Assembly: GCA_903860975.1 (NCBI GenBank)
Contig: CAIOSI010000014.1
Span: 33,357-97,356 of the forward strand
Length of the DNA stretch: 64,000 nt
DNA from: an uncultured Alphaproteobacteria bacterium
GTDB taxonomy: Bacteria > Pseudomonadota > Alphaproteobacteria > Caulobacterales > Caulobacteraceae
Direction: 5' to 3'
Shown piece after piece: positions 42,603 through 55,804 of this stretch. Position 1 is the first letter of the stretch. Each line of letters starts with the position of its first letter. The position numbers and the translations under genes are program-made. The notes below the pieces were generated by a model, which saw only the letters and a program-made list of their open reading frames with translations, searched no databases and had not been told where the DNA came from.

Positions 42603-44366
42603 ATGGAAAAGGCCTACGACCTGGTGATCAGGGGCGGCAGCGTCGTCGATGGCAAAGGGTCCGCGCCCTTTGAAGCCGATGTGGCGGTGAAGGACGGGGT
42701 CATCGCTGCGGTGGGAAAGATCGCCGGGGCGGGCATCGAGGAGATCGAAGCCCGCGGGAAGATGGTCAGTCCTGGCTTCGTCGATATTCACACCCATTAT
42801 GACGGCCAAGCGACCTGGGACGAGCGGATGCAGCCCTCATCTTGGCATGGGGTAACCACCGTCGTGATGGGCAATTGCGGCGTGGGCTTCGCCCCGTGCA
42901 AACCCGGCGACCACGACCGCCTGATCCGCCTGATGGAAGGGGTCGAGGACATCCCGTTTCCCGTACTGGCCGAAGGCCTTCCCTGGAACTGGGAGAGTTA
43001 TCCCGACTACCTTGACAGTCTGGCGACGAGACACTTTGACGTCGATGTCTGCAGTCAGCTGCCGCATGCTGCCCTTCGCGTCTTTGTGATGGGTGAGCGA
43101 GGCGTCAACCGGGAGCCCGCGACGGAAAGCGATATCCACGCCATGGCCGCGATCGCCAAGCGAGCAATGGACGCCGGCGCGATCGGCTTCGGCACCTCAC
43201 GCACCCTAAATCACCGCTCTTCCGACGGCTCACCTATAGCAACCCTCACGGCAGGCGAGGACGAGCTAACCGGCATCGCGATGGGGATGGCCGCCGCAGG
43301 CAATGGCGCCGGCAAGGGTGTTCTCCAGGTCGTCTCCGACTTCAACGACCCACAGGCTGAGTTCGACATGCTCCAGCGGATCGTCGCCAAGTCGGAACGG
43401 CCGCTTTCGTTTTCTCTACTGCAGAGCCCGCGCGATCCCGAACAATGGCGCGACATGCTGGCGCGACTGAGCGCGGCCAAGGCGGTGGGCCTGCAGATGC
43501 GCGCGCAGGTCGCGACGCGGCCCGTGGGCGTGTTATTCGGCCTGGAGCTGACGGTGAACCCCTTCAGCTCGCACCCCAGCTACCGTGAAATTAAGTCACT
43601 GCCACTCGCCGAGCGGGTGGCGCGTCTGCGCGATCCTGGCTTCCGAAGCCGGCTACTGAGCGAAGAGGCCGATAACGCTCGCTCGCCTGGCCTTTCGCCG
43701 GCGCGCGCGTGGGACCGCATCTATCCAATGGGCGACGATAATCCTGACTACGAGCCTACGCCGGACCATTCGATCGCCGCCATCGCGGCCGAACGCGGGC
43801 TGGATCCCTATTCTGTCGCCTTGGACCACATGTTGGACGGTGGCGAAGGTCATGGTCGCGGCATGCTCTATCTGCCGCTGCTCAACTACGCCCAGAACTC
43901 GCTGGATCCAGCCTATCAGATGCTGCAGCACGACTGTGTCGTTCCGGGCCTTTCCGACGGCGGAGCGCACGTCGGCATGATCTGCGACGGTAGTTTCCCG
44001 ACCACCAACATCATCCATTGGACCCGAGACCGGACACGAGGATCGAAGCTGCCGGTGGAGATGATGATCAAGGCGCAATGCCGCGAGACCGCCAAGACCG
44101 TCGGTCTCTTCGACCGGGGTCTTATCGCACGTGGCTATCGCGCCGACCTGAACGTGATCGACTATCCGCGGCTGAAACTGAAAGCGCCGAGCGTGGCCTA
44201 CGACCTTCCAACCGGTGGCAGGCGGCTGATCCAGAGGGCCGAGGGTTACACCGCCACCATCGTGGCCGGCCAGGTCACCTACCGCGATGGCGAACCCACG
44301 GATGCGCTACCTGGCCGCCTCGTTCGCGGCGCCCAGAGCGCTCCAATGGCGATGGCGGCGGAATAG
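42603..44366 (+). CDS. N-acyl-D-amino-acid deacylase family amidohydrolase
   Basis: A 587-residue zinc amidohydrolase. The metal-binding [16 protein letters not shown], the strand [27 protein letters not shown] and [14 protein letters not shown] with the catalytic Asp are characteristic of D-aminoacylase and related enzymes. The start is one of two tandem ATGs (42600/42603) behind AAGGGAG; an upstream extension to 42525 has no support. It is followed 11 nt later by a TauD-like dioxygenase gene, so the two form an operon. True substrate unknown. Confidence 0.88.
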   Translation: MEKAYDLVIRGGSVVDGKGSAPFEADVAVKDGVIAAVGKIAGAGIEEIEARGKMVSPGFVDIHTHYDGQATWDERMQPSSWHGVTTVVMGNCGVGFAPCKPGDHDRLIRLMEGVEDIPFPVLAEGLPWNWESYPDYLDSLATRHFDVDVCSQLPHAALRVFVMGERGVNREPATESDIHAMAAIAKRAMDAGAIGFGTSRTLNHRSSDGSPIATLTAGEDELTGIAMGMAAAGNGAGKGVLQVVSDFNDPQAEFDMLQRIVAKSERPLSFSLLQSPRDPEQWRDMLARLSAAKAVGLQMRAQVATRPVGVLFGLELTVNPFSSHPSYREIKSLPLAERVARLRDPGFRSRLLSEEADNARSPGLSPARAWDRIYPMGDDNPDYEPTPDHSIAAIAAERGLDPYSVALDHMLDGGEGHGRGMLYLPLLNYAQNSLDPAYQMLQHDCVVPGLSDGGAHVGMICDGSFPTTNIIHWTRDRTRGSKLPVEMMIKAQCRETAKTVGLFDRGLIARGYRADLNVIDYPRLKLKAPSVAYDLPTGGRRLIQRAEGYTATIVAGQVTYRDGEPTDALPGRLVRGAQSAPMAMAAE

Positions 44367-44377
44367 GAGCGGCTGCG

Positions 44378-45418
44378 ATGAGCGACACTGCAACATTTTC
44401 GCCCGTCGTCTTGGAGACCGCGTGCGAGTGGACGGCGAAGGATGTGGCGCAGCCCGCAACCTGGACCGAAATGCTCTCCAGCTCCGAAGTTGATGAGCTG
44501 GAGGCGGCCGTAGCGCATGCTTTCAGCGTGTCTGACGATTTCCTACAGATTGGCAAAGCGGCGTTCCCACTGCCGACACTGGCCCGGCGGCTGAAGCAGA
44601 TCGAGCGCGAGCTGATGGATGGGCGGGGTTTCGTTCTGCTCCGCGGCCTGCCGCGCGAACGTTGGTCAAATGACGAAATGAGCATGGCCTACTGGGGTGT
44701 AGGAGCGCACCTGGGCAAACCCTGGCCGCAAAACGCCAAGGGCCACCTGCTGGGCGATGTCACCGACCACGGCAAGTCGCCGGGAGACCCGACCTCACGC
44801 GGCAACGAGATCGGCCTCGTTGGCCTCGACTTCCATTGCGATGGTTCAGACCTAGTGGGACTGATGTGCCTTCAGACCGGGATCTCAGGCGGGCTTTCGG
44901 CCGTCTGCAATTCGGTTTCCTTGCACAACCGTCTGGTGCGCGAGCGGCCGGACCTGGCTGCGGAACTGTACAAGCCCCAGCCGTTTGACTATCGCGGCGA
45001 ACAGGCGCCCGGAAAGCCGGGTTGGTATCTCATGCCGGTCTTCACACGCCATGGCGAGCGGATCTTTACCCGCCTGATCCGGCCTTACATCCTAGCGTCT
45101 CAACGTCACGCCGACGCTCCACGCCTGACTGAAAAAGCGATCGAGGCTCTCACCTGGATGCAAGACCAGGCGGAGGGCGGTGAGTACTCAGTGCTCATGG
45201 ATTTCCAGCCTGGCGACATGCAGTTTATCAATAATTACCATGTCTTGCATGGCCGAAGCGCCTACGAGGACGACCGTGACTCGGGAAAGGTGCGCCACCT
45301 GAAACGCCTGTGGCTGGAGACGGAGACCCTTAACGAGCGGCCGCGCATTTTTACCAACTTTATGGGAAAACATTGGGCTGAGAAGGTCAGCATCAGCCGG
45401 ATGGATGCGGGGCACTAA
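44378..45418 (+). CDS. TauD/TfdA-family Fe(II)/2-oxoglutarate dioxygenase
   Basis: A 346-residue oxygenase. The iron ligands are in DFHCDGSDLVGLMCL (His-x-Asp) and NNYHVLHGRSAYEDD (distal His), and an Arg in HLKRLWLE fits the 2-oxoglutarate site. This long group is common in alphaproteobacteria and poorly characterised; some members act in catabolic clusters. ATG at 44378 has AGGAG upstream. It is the second gene of the amidohydrolase operon. Frames extending left to 44018 are shadows. Confidence 0.85.
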   Translation: MSDTATFSPVVLETACEWTAKDVAQPATWTEMLSSSEVDELEAAVAHAFSVSDDFLQIGKAAFPLPTLARRLKQIERELMDGRGFVLLRGLPRERWSNDEMSMAYWGVGAHLGKPWPQNAKGHLLGDVTDHGKSPGDPTSRGNEIGLVGLDFHCDGSDLVGLMCLQTGISGGLSAVCNSVSLHNRLVRERPDLAAELYKPQPFDYRGEQAPGKPGWYLMPVFTRHGERIFTRLIRPYILASQRHADAPRLTEKAIEALTWMQDQAEGGEYSVLMDFQPGDMQFINNYHVLHGRSAYEDDRDSGKVRHLKRLWLETETLNERPRIFTNFMGKHWAEKVSISRMDAGH

Positions 45419-45432
45419 GGCATAGGCACCGC

Positions 45433-47313
45433 ATGGCAATCGGGGCGATTAGGCCCCATAAGATGCTCATGCACTCTGCTGTGGCCGAACGCGCTCCCGA
45501 CGCCCTAGACGAAGCCCGCGAAGTCTTGCGCCGCACCTTCGGTCACCAGGAATTTCGAGGACTGCAGGGCGATGTCATCGCTGAGATCCTGGAAGGGCGC
45601 AGCGCGATGGCCGTGCTGCCGACCGGCGGCGGCAAGAGCTTGTGCTATCAAATCCCCAGCATCCTTCGACCGGGCTTGGGTTTGGTCGTCTCACCGTTGA
45701 TCGCGCTGATGACCGACCAAGTGGCAGCCATGCAGCAGTCGGGTGTGGCCGCGGCCAGGCTCGATTCCAACATTGACCCCGCCGAGAAGGCCGAGACCTG
45801 GCGGCAGATCGAAGCCGGTCAACTTGACCTGCTCTACGTCTCGCCAGAAGGGCTGATGCAGCCGTGGATGCTGGAGCGGCTGTCGCAGACGCAGCTGGCG
45901 TTAATCGCTATCGATGAAGCCCACTGTGTCAGTCAGTGGGGCCATGACTTTCGTCCCGACTACCGGCTGCTGGGCCGGCTTGCCGACCTTTTCCCCAAGG
46001 CACCTCGCTTGGCGGTCACCGCCACAGCCGATGCCCGCACGCGTGAGGATATCCGCAGTGAGTTGCGTCTAGAACAGTCGGCGGAATTCGTCGCGAGCTT
46101 TGCTCGGCCGGAGCTGATCTTGTCGGCCGAACGTAAACGCGGCGCAGCGCACAAACGGGTCGTGGAGCTGGTGACTGCGCGGACCGGACGCTCGGGCGTC
46201 GTTTATGCCGGATCGCGCGACAATACGGAGAAGCTTGCTCAGGCTCTGCGAGAGGCGGGCGTCCCGGCACTGGCCTATCACGCCGGCCTTGACCGCCAAG
46301 TTCGGATCGAGCGGTTGGAGCAGTTCCTTCAGGCCGACGAGGCTGTGATGGTGGCGACCATCGCCTTTGGCATGGGCGTCGATAAGCCGGACGTTCGCTT
46401 CGTAATTCACGCTGACCCGCCGGCTTCCATCGAAGCCTATTGGCAGGAAATCGGACGCGCTGGACGGGATGGAGACCCGGCCGAGGGCATCACGCTCTAT
46501 GGTGCGGCCGACATGAGCTGGGCCCTGCGCCGCATCGGCGATCGCGAAGTGGATAGCGCGGTAAAGCAGGTGCAGGTTGGAAAGGTTCGCCAGCTTTACG
46601 CCCTGCTTGACGGAACCGGTTGCCGGGCGGCCACCGTGCGCCGCTATTTCGGCGAGGGAGGCGTTGAGCCGTGCGGGCAGTGCGACCTCTGCACAGGTCA
46701 GGTCGAGCTGACCGATGCCACGCAGGCCGCCCAAAAAGCCCTGTCGGCCGCCCACCGTCTGGGAGGCCGCTTTGGACGCGGGCGACTGGTCGATCACCTG
46801 CTGGGTAAGACCAAGGACGTCAGTGAGCACGAGGCCTCGCTGTCCACCTGGGGTATCGGTCAGGAGCTATCGGCCAACGCCTGGCGCGACCTGGTCGAGC
46901 AGTTATTGTTCGAAGGCCTCCTGCGCGAGGATCCCAACGACGGCCGACCATTGGTCGGCCTGGGCGAGGCTGACGCCGTCCGTGCGGTGTTCCGCCGAGA
47001 GCGCCCCGTCATGGTCCAGACCCGTCACGAAGCGCCCGCCAAGGCCCGCCGCACCCGAAAAGGCCGCGATGAGACGGCCCCCTCGCTGGCTGACCAGCCA
47101 CTGTTCGAGGCCCTACGCGCTTGGCGTTCCCGCGAGGCAAAAAGCCAACACGTCCCACCCTATGTGATCTTTCACGATCGCACCCTGACCGAGATCGCTA
47201 CGGCCAAGCCTGGCAGCCGCGCCGCCTTGGGACGCGTCAACGGCGTCGGCGACGGCAAGCTCGCCCGCTATGGCGAAGCGGTGCTGGAGGTTGTCGACGA
47301 ATTCACCGGCTGA
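45433..47313 (+). CDS. recQ: ATP-dependent DNA helicase RecQ
   Basis: 3'-5' helicase used in recombination and fork repair. The 626-residue frame contains Walker A VLPTGGGKSL, the DEAH box IAIDEAHCVSQWGHDFRPDY, motif VI EIGRAGRDGDP, the zinc-binding CRAATVRRYFGEGGVEPCGQCDLC and a C-terminal HRDC domain (FEALRAWRSREAKSQHVPPYVIFHDRTL). The start is uncertain: ATGs at 45433, 45463 and 45469 are all in frame and none has a strong ribosome binding site. Confidence 0.95.
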   Translation: MAIGAIRPHKMLMHSAVAERAPDALDEAREVLRRTFGHQEFRGLQGDVIAEILEGRSAMAVLPTGGGKSLCYQIPSILRPGLGLVVSPLIALMTDQVAAMQQSGVAAARLDSNIDPAEKAETWRQIEAGQLDLLYVSPEGLMQPWMLERLSQTQLALIAIDEAHCVSQWGHDFRPDYRLLGRLADLFPKAPRLAVTATADARTREDIRSELRLEQSAEFVASFARPELILSAERKRGAAHKRVVELVTARTGRSGVVYAGSRDNTEKLAQALREAGVPALAYHAGLDRQVRIERLEQFLQADEAVMVATIAFGMGVDKPDVRFVIHADPPASIEAYWQEIGRAGRDGDPAEGITLYGAADMSWALRRIGDREVDSAVKQVQVGKVRQLYALLDGTGCRAATVRRYFGEGGVEPCGQCDLCTGQVELTDATQAAQKALSAAHRLGGRFGRGRLVDHLLGKTKDVSEHEASLSTWGIGQELSANAWRDLVEQLLFEGLLREDPNDGRPLVGLGEADAVRAVFRRERPVMVQTRHEAPAKARRTRKGRDETAPSLADQPLFEALRAWRSREAKSQHVPPYVIFHDRTLTEIATAKPGSRAALGRVNGVGDGKLARYGEAVLEVVDEFTG

Positions 47314-47366
47314 ATGGATCGGGTGGCATAAAAGCCTCACGTCTCAAACGGGCTTGAGCGCCATCG

Positions 47367-49844
<2,478 letters not shown>

Positions 49845-49983
49845 TCAGCGCGCGCCGGGCGCGCGCCGTATCATCGGCTCAAAAGGAGATCGAAGCCGAC
49901 GTCTTTTTTCACACCTATATATAGATATTAGCCACTGATTCTGCATCCTTTTGCGGCGTAGCCGGAGCCAGCTCGAACGCAAC

Positions 49984-51129
49984 TCAATCAAGTGGATCGA
50001 GTGCAGCGCCTTCGACCGCGAAGCCCTGCGCGCGGTTCCTCAGCTCATCGAACAGATGGGCGTCTGTTCCCGTCATAAAGGCTTGCAGACCAAGCGCCTC
50101 GATTTCGTCAAACAGCGCCGCGCGCCGGCGGCGGTCCAGGTGGGCTGCGACCTCGTCGAGCAGCAGGATCGGGCTTGGCGCTGACGCTGCGCGCGCAAGT
50201 CGCGCAGCCTGAGCCAAAATCAGATTCAAAATCAGCGCCTTCTGCTCACCGGTGGAACACTCAGCCGCCGGGCGGTCTTTTTCGGCGTGAATCACCGCCA
50301 AATCCCCGCGATGCGGACCGGTCAGCGCCCGGCCTGCGGACGCGTCGCGGGGCCTTGCCTGGGCGAGCGCACGGGCCAGCTTCGCCTCGATATCGGCAAT
50401 CTCCGCGCCGGCGGCGGACATTTGCTCCCATTCGCCCGTGAGCGAGAGTTTCGCCTGCGGGAAGGGTCGCATCCCTCGGCCATCAATTTCGGACTGTAGC
50501 GCCCAAAGGGTTGTCGCGCGGGCCTCAGCCATCAGCGCGCCCGCCTCGGCAAGGCGGGCTTCTAGAGCGTCGAGCCAGGCGGCGTCGGGCGCCGCCCCCT
50601 CACGCGTCAGCAGGCGCATACGCTCGCGCTGCGCCCGCTCATAAGCCTGGGCATGGGCCGCATGGCGAGGGATGGCGGCAAAGACGAGGCGGTCGAAGAA
50701 ACGTCGTCGATCGGTAGCTCCGTCCAGGAACAAGCGATCCTGGGCTGGCGTCAGCCATACCTGACGAAGATGGTCAGCGAGGCGGCCAGGCGGCAGGGTC
50801 TCGCCATCGATCCGCACGGTCCGTCTCGAGGCACCAGGGCTCTCGACGCCCGTTCCGAGCTGGGTCTCCTCTCCCTTGGTCGAAACCACAGCCGCAACGC
50901 TCCAAGCGCGGCCTTGAGCCTCGCCCGGCAATCGCCGCCCCACCTCAGCGAGGCTGGAGCCCCGCAGGCCTCGCCCCGGCATGAAAAGGCTGACGGCCTC
51001 CAGCAGGTTGGTTTTCCCCGCCCCGTTCGGCCCGACGAGGAACACCGGCCGTCCATCCAAGACAAGGTCGGCCTGCGTATAGGAACGGAAGTTCGTCAGG
51101 GTCAGGCGGGAAAGGGCTGCGGCGGTCAC
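49984..51129 (-). CDS. recF: DNA replication and repair protein RecF
   Basis: SMC-like ATPase that loads RecA at gaps. The 381-residue protein has [16 protein letters not shown] and Walker [19 protein letters not shown] at the N-terminus, the RecF signature [17 protein letters not shown] and Walker [13 protein letters not shown] near the C-terminus. The GTG at 51129 puts the first beta strand right after the start; an open frame to 51318 lacks similarity. Followed by gyrB after 172 nt. dnaN, the usual upstream partner, is absent here; polA lies divergently instead. Confidence 0.93.
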   Translation of the reverse strand: MTAAALSRLTLTNFRSYTQADLVLDGRPVFLVGPNGAGKTNLLEAVSLFMPGRGLRGSSLAEVGRRLPGEAQGRAWSVAAVVSTKGEETQLGTGVESPGASRRTVRIDGETLPPGRLADHLRQVWLTPAQDRLFLDGATDRRRFFDRLVFAAIPRHAAHAQAYERAQRERMRLLTREGAAPDAAWLDALEARLAEAGALMAEARATTLWALQSEIDGRGMRPFPQAKLSLTGEWEQMSAAGAEIADIEAKLARALAQARPRDASAGRALTGPHRGDLAVIHAEKDRPAAECSTGEQKALILNLILAQAARLARAASAPSPILLLDEVAAHLDRRRRAALFDEIEALGLQAFMTGTDAHLFDELRNRAQGFAVEGAALDPLD

Positions 51130-51477
51130 GGCCGGTTCATACAAGGTTTCGCTGGCCGGCGCGAAACGCGTCAACTTCGGGACCAATCGTGAACCGTTTT
51201 CACAGAGCCTGCGCACCTTGGGTCCGCCTAAGCGCCGACGTTGGGAACACGCGGCCATTTGGCCAAGGTCGCCGCATTTGGCGTGCGGCACGCGCAGCCG
51301 CATCTGGATCTCACCCAATCCTCAGATGCTGATTCATCCGCATTCACGGCCGGCGCCGAGGGCCGTGGCGACCTCAATAAGCGGTTCGAGGGGCTGGCGG
51401 CCCAATCGAATGCGCCCAGCGGGGGTTGGGGGAGGTTGGTAGATGACCTCGCCGCCGCTCACGCCTATCTTCCCGCC
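51130..51477. other. Divergent intergenic region between recF and polA
   Basis: About 348 nt. Both neighbouring frames stay open through much of it, but their translations show no similarity to RecF or polymerase N-termini. It must hold promoters for recF-gyrB and polA. A short GTGAA / TTCAC inverted repeat near 51188-51202 is the only structure noted. Confidence 0.5.
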
Positions 51478-54354
51478 ATGACCGAGACCCTCAACGCAGC
51501 GCCCATGACCCTGGACGAAATTCCCCAGACGCCAACCCAGGACGGACCGAATATGCGGCTCTATCTCGTTGACGGCTCGGGGTTCATCTTCCGCGCTTTC
51601 CACGCACTGCCGCCATTGACCCGCAAGTCGGACGGCCTGCCGGTGGGCGCAGTGGCAGGCTTCTGTAACATGCTTTGGAAGCTGCTGGTCGATATGAAGG
51701 CGTCTGATGCTGCGCCGACGCACCTGGCGGTGGTGTTCGACCATTCCGAGAAGACGTTCCGCAACAAGCTCTACGATCAATATAAGGCTCACCGCCCGCC
51801 GGCACCCGAAGACCTCGTGCCTCAATTCCCGCTGGTGCGAGATGCAACCCGGGCATTCGGAGTGCCGTGTCTGGAGCTACCCGGTTACGAAGCCGATGAC
51901 CTTATTGCCGCCTATGCCTGCAAGGTTCGCGACGCCGGTGGAGAGGTGGTGATCGTCTCCTCCGACAAAGATCTGATGCAGCTGGTCGGCCCCACGGTGT
52001 CGATGCTCGACACCATGAAGACGCCCAACTTGGTAATCCGCGCCGAGCAAGTCTTCGACAAATTCGGCGTGACCCCAGACAAGGTGGTCGACGTTCAGGC
52101 CTTGTGTGGAGATTCTGTCGACAACGTCCCAGGCGCACCGGGCATCGGGATCAAGACCGCTTCGGCGCTGATCAATGAGTACGGCGACCTGGACACTCTG
52201 TTGGCCCGGGCCTCCGAGGTCAAACAGGATAAACGCCGTCAGACCCTGATCGACTTCGCCGACCAGATCAGGCTGTCGAAACAATTGGTGCAATTGGACT
52301 GCGAGACCCCTTTGCCGACGCCCGTCGAAGACCTGGCGGTGGAGGAGCCCAAAGCCGAAACGCTGGCCGCGTTTCTCGAGATGATGGAGCTGCGCACACT
52401 CGCCCGACGCGTCGCGGAATTCCACGCAGGAGCCACCCCGACAGCGACACCCAAGCCTGGAGGCAGCAAAACGCCCGACGTCCCAAAGCACGGGGCCATC
52501 GACGTCAATACCTACGAGTGTGTCGCCGACTTGGCTCGGCTCGACGCCTGGATCGCTAAGGCTTTTGCCGCAGGCTTGGTCGCGTTCGACACCGAGACCG
52601 ACGCACTCTCCTCATCCAGCGCGAACCTTTGCGGCATCTCGCTCGCCATCACCCCAGGTGAGGCTTGCTATATCCCGGTCGGCCACGAGCATGAACACGA
52701 GGGTGGATTGCAGCTTGAGTCGCCGCGCGGCCTAGATCAGATCCCCCTCGCTGAGGCCATTTCGCGGCTGAAGCCGCTGCTGGAGGCACCCGGAGTTCTG
52801 AAGGTCGCCCAAAACGGCAAGTATGACATGGCCGTACTCTCTCGCTACGGAATCCAGGTCGGGCCGATCGACGACACGATGCTCATCGCCTTCACTCTCG
52901 AAGGCGGACTGCACAAAAGCTACGGCATGGACGAGCTATCCAAGCGTCTGCTTGATCACGAGCCGATCAGCTTCAAAACCGTCGCTGGAACCGGCAAGGC
53001 GCAGAAGAGCTTCAAGCATGTCGAATTGACGGCGGCGACCTGCTACGCCGCCGAGGACGCCGACGTCACGCTGCGCATCTACGAGCATTTGCGCCCACGC
53101 CTGGCCCACGAAAAGCTTCTCACCGTCTATGAGACTCTCGAACGGCCGATGCCCAAGGTCTTGGTCGAGATGGAGCTCTCCGGCATCAAGGTCGATCCCG
53201 ATCGCTTGCGCCAGCTTTCCTATGACTTTGCGGTGCGGATGGGCGAGCTGGAGTTAGAGGCCCATCGCGTCGCCGGCCGCCCCTTTAATCTGGGCTCGCC
53301 TAAGCAGATCGGTGACCTGCTCTTCGGCGAGTTGGGTCTGGCGTCTGGCCGGACCACTGCGACGGGCGCCATGTCCACCGACGCCTCGATGCTGGAAGAC
53401 TTGGCGGCCCAGGGCCACGAGTTGCCGCGCATCCTGCTTGATTGGCGCCAGCTGTCGAAGCTGAAGGGCACTTACACCGACAACCTGGTGGCCGCGATCG
53501 ACCCCAAGACCAATCGCGTGCACACCTCCTATTCGTTGGCGGCAGCAACCACGGGACGGCTCGCCTCATCCGATCCCAACCTTCAGAACATCCCGGTCCG
53601 AACTGAAGAAGGCCGAAAGATCCGCAAGACCTTCATCGCCGAACCCGGCCATGTCTTGATCAGCGCCGACTACAGTCAGATCGAGCTGCGGCTCCTGGCC
53701 CACATCGGCGAGATTCCACAGCTGAAGACCGCCTTCGCCAAGGGCCTCGACATCCATGCCATGACGGCCTCCGAGATGTTCGGTGTGCCGGTCGAAGGCA
53801 TGCCGGCCGAAACCCGGCGGCGCGCCAAGGCGATCAATTTTGGCATTGTCTACGGTATCTCGGCGTTCGGTTTGGCCAACCAGCTGTCAATCTCGCGCGA
53901 GGAAGCCGGCGCCTATATCAAAACCTACTTCGAGCGGTTCCCCGGCATCCGCACCTACATGGATCGCATGCAGCGCCAGGTGCGCGCTGAGGGCTTTGTC
54001 ACCACCATCTTCGGGCGCAAGATCCATATTCCTGCCGCCCAAGGAAAATCACCTGCCGAGCGCGCGTTTGGCGACCGCGCCGCAATCAACGCCCCAATCC
54101 AGGGGGCAGCCGCCGACGTGATCCGACGCGCCATGGTGCGCATGCCGGCCGCGCTGTGCGAGGCAGGGCTGAAGGCAAAGATGCTGCTGCAGGTGCACGA
54201 CGAACTTATCTTTGAAGCCCCAGACGCTGAAGCTGAAGCCGTTATCACGGTCGCAAAGCGGGTCATGGAACGGGCGCCGGAACCAGCTGTCGCACTCTCG
54301 GTGCCCCTGGTTGTCGAGGCCCGCGCCGCGGCGAACTGGGACGATGCACACTAG
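51478..54354 (+). CDS. polA: DNA polymerase I
   Basis: Three-domain repair polymerase of about 958 residues. The 5'-3' exonuclease (YLVDGSGFIFRAFHAL, ELPGYEADDLIAAYA, GDSVDNVPGAPGIGIKTA) is followed by a 3'-5' exonuclease with intact acidic residues (VAFDTETDAL, and YAAEDADVTLRIYE). The polymerase domain follows with ISADYSQIELRLLAHI (motif A), RRAKAINFGIVYGISAFGL (finger helix) and LLQVHDELIFEAP (motif C). So proofreading is likely retained. ATG at 51478 is preferred; a second possible start is at the ATG before RLYLVDGSG. The stop overlaps the next gene's GTG. Confidence 0.96.
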   Translation: MTETLNAAPMTLDEIPQTPTQDGPNMRLYLVDGSGFIFRAFHALPPLTRKSDGLPVGAVAGFCNMLWKLLVDMKASDAAPTHLAVVFDHSEKTFRNKLYDQYKAHRPPAPEDLVPQFPLVRDATRAFGVPCLELPGYEADDLIAAYACKVRDAGGEVVIVSSDKDLMQLVGPTVSMLDTMKTPNLVIRAEQVFDKFGVTPDKVVDVQALCGDSVDNVPGAPGIGIKTASALINEYGDLDTLLARASEVKQDKRRQTLIDFADQIRLSKQLVQLDCETPLPTPVEDLAVEEPKAETLAAFLEMMELRTLARRVAEFHAGATPTATPKPGGSKTPDVPKHGAIDVNTYECVADLARLDAWIAKAFAAGLVAFDTETDALSSSSANLCGISLAITPGEACYIPVGHEHEHEGGLQLESPRGLDQIPLAEAISRLKPLLEAPGVLKVAQNGKYDMAVLSRYGIQVGPIDDTMLIAFTLEGGLHKSYGMDELSKRLLDHEPISFKTVAGTGKAQKSFKHVELTAATCYAAEDADVTLRIYEHLRPRLAHEKLLTVYETLERPMPKVLVEMELSGIKVDPDRLRQLSYDFAVRMGELELEAHRVAGRPFNLGSPKQIGDLLFGELGLASGRTTATGAMSTDASMLEDLAAQGHELPRILLDWRQLSKLKGTYTDNLVAAIDPKTNRVHTSYSLAAATTGRLASSDPNLQNIPVRTEEGRKIRKTFIAEPGHVLISADYSQIELRLLAHIGEIPQLKTAFAKGLDIHAMTASEMFGVPVEGMPAETRRRAKAINFGIVYGISAFGLANQLSISREEAGAYIKTYFERFPGIRTYMDRMQRQVRAEGFVTTIFGRKIHIPAAQGKSPAERAFGDRAAINAPIQGAAADVIRRAMVRMPAALCEAGLKAKMLLQVHDELIFEAPDAEAEAVITVAKRVMERAPEPAVALSVPLVVEARAAANWDDAH

Positions 54355-55427
54355 TGCCGGCCCTGGCGACCTTGCTCGGTCCGACCTTTTTTGTGCTGGG
54401 CGTCTGGGTCCAGCCCGCAGAGATGATGGACAGCTGGAAAGCGCGGGGCGTCAACACCGTCGTTGAGGTCCCGCAGGGCCACGATGCTTTTCAGTGGGCC
54501 AAGGCCGCCAGCAGCAAAGGTCTCTACGAGATTCGAGAGGCTTCGAGCGATTTGGGTTTCGACATTCGCGACGCTCACCTGCTGGCTTGGTCGACTTCCG
54601 ACGAGCCGTCGGACAACAAGCTTCGGCTGGACTATGGCTGGGTAAGGCAAGATCCCGTCCAGGTCCTGAAGCAGGCTGCCCCATGGCGGGCGGCGGCCAA
54701 GGCGCAAGGCAGGTTCATTCCGATTTGGACCAACCATGTGGGGCCTCACATTTCACCCAACTGGGCCCAAAAGAACGTGCTGATGCACGACTATATGGCT
54801 GGTCCAATGAGCGATTGGCTGGCCGCCGACAGCTACCCCATCCAAGGCCGACAAGCCTTCGTCGTTCAATCGAATGACGGCTACACCTCCACCGTCCAAG
54901 GCCTTGTCGTAGATCGTCAGGTCGCCTGGTCGAGTGGCAAGCCGGTCATGACGTTCATCGGAACTTCGGCCTTCAACAACAACAGCCGAGCGCCATCCTC
55001 AGCCCAGTTCAAGGTTATGGCCTGGAGCGCGGTCGTTCATGGCGCGACCGGCGTCATCTACTTTCCAGTCCACTTCGATCCCTGGTCGTTTGACGCAACT
55101 CCGCCCGCACTTGCGCAAGCTCTCACGGCCTTCGACAAGGATGTGACATCTATCGAGCAGGTGTTGATCAATCCGACCGCTGGGGGGCGACGTCCCTCCA
55201 CAGTGTTTCGATCCGCCAATCCTGGGGTAGCGCCCAGCCGGTTCCAGCTTCCCTACCCGTTTGAGGCGACTGAGATTGCGACAGCCAAGGGCCCCTATCG
55301 CATCGTCATCAATCTGAGTGACAAGGATGCCGTGCTGATGAGGCCCGAATGGGGTCTAACCGGTGCCTCGTTCGGCGGTTACGAGGTACGCAAAGGCTAT
55401 GCGTCAGCACTGCGAAACACCCAGTAA
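54354..55427 (+). CDS. Putative TIM-barrel glycoside hydrolase-like protein
   Basis: A 357-residue protein that I cannot place in a named family. The first strand (FFVLGVWVQPAEMMDSWKARGVNTVVEVPQGHDAFQWAKAA) is typical of barrel hydrolases acting on sugars. Candidate acidic residues are Glu in STSDEPSD at the end of an early strand and Asp in WLAADSYPIQG, and FPVHFDPWSF and GATGVIYFPV fit later strands; the C-terminal 90 residues are beta-rich. The GTG start overlaps the polA stop by 1 nt and no signal peptide is present, although relatives are often secreted, so the true start may be missing. Followed convergently by a GtrA-type gene. Confidence 0.6.
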   Translation: MPALATLLGPTFFVLGVWVQPAEMMDSWKARGVNTVVEVPQGHDAFQWAKAASSKGLYEIREASSDLGFDIRDAHLLAWSTSDEPSDNKLRLDYGWVRQDPVQVLKQAAPWRAAAKAQGRFIPIWTNHVGPHISPNWAQKNVLMHDYMAGPMSDWLAADSYPIQGRQAFVVQSNDGYTSTVQGLVVDRQVAWSSGKPVMTFIGTSAFNNNSRAPSSAQFKVMAWSAVVHGATGVIYFPVHFDPWSFDATPPALAQALTAFDKDVTSIEQVLINPTAGGRRPSTVFRSANPGVAPSRFQLPYPFEATEIATAKGPYRIVINLSDKDAVLMRPEWGLTGASFGGYEVRKGYASALRNTQ

Positions 55428-55804
55428 CGAGCCGCCAGGAACGTCGTCAGCGTATAGGTTGCCATCCCCGCCAGCTGGGCGGCGAGATGGGGAACGGTCC
55501 CCGACCCTAGAAATCCGCCAGCAAGCCGCAGCATCACCTGATTTAGGCAGAATGCCCCAGCGACCGACACCAAGAACTTGCCCACGGTAATGCTTGCTGC
55601 ACCTTCATGGCGAAAGACAAAGCTGCGGTTCAGCGCAAAGCTCAGGGGCACGCCCACGAGATAGCCTAAGAGGTTGGCCAGTGTCGGGGCGACATGGAAG
55701 CCCGCGTCGAGGACCGCGATGACCGCAAATCCGGTCAAGGTGCAGGCGAGACCCGCCAGGCCAAACCGCCCAATGAGCGCGATGAGCGCCTTGGCGTCAG
55801 CCAC
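55397..55804 (-). CDS. GtrA-family membrane protein (polyprenyl-linked sugar flippase)
   Basis: A 135-residue four-helix membrane protein of the GtrA group, thought to flip undecaprenyl-phosphate-linked glucose or arabinose across the inner membrane. The family signature FGLAGLACTLTGFAVIAVLDAGFHVAPTLANLLGYLVGVPLSFALNRSFVF is complete. The GTG start lies 8 nt inside the preceding methyltransferase gene. A GT2 of the DPM1/GtrB type, which would charge the lipid carrier, is upstream in the same operon. The 3' end overlaps the barrel protein by 31 nt. Confidence 0.88.
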   Translation of the reverse strand: MADAKALIALIGRFGLAGLACTLTGFAVIAVLDAGFHVAPTLANLLGYLVGVPLSFALNRSFVFRHEGAASITVGKFLVSVAGAFCLNQVMLRLAGGFLGSGTVPHLAAQLAGMATYTLTTFLAARYWVFRSADA

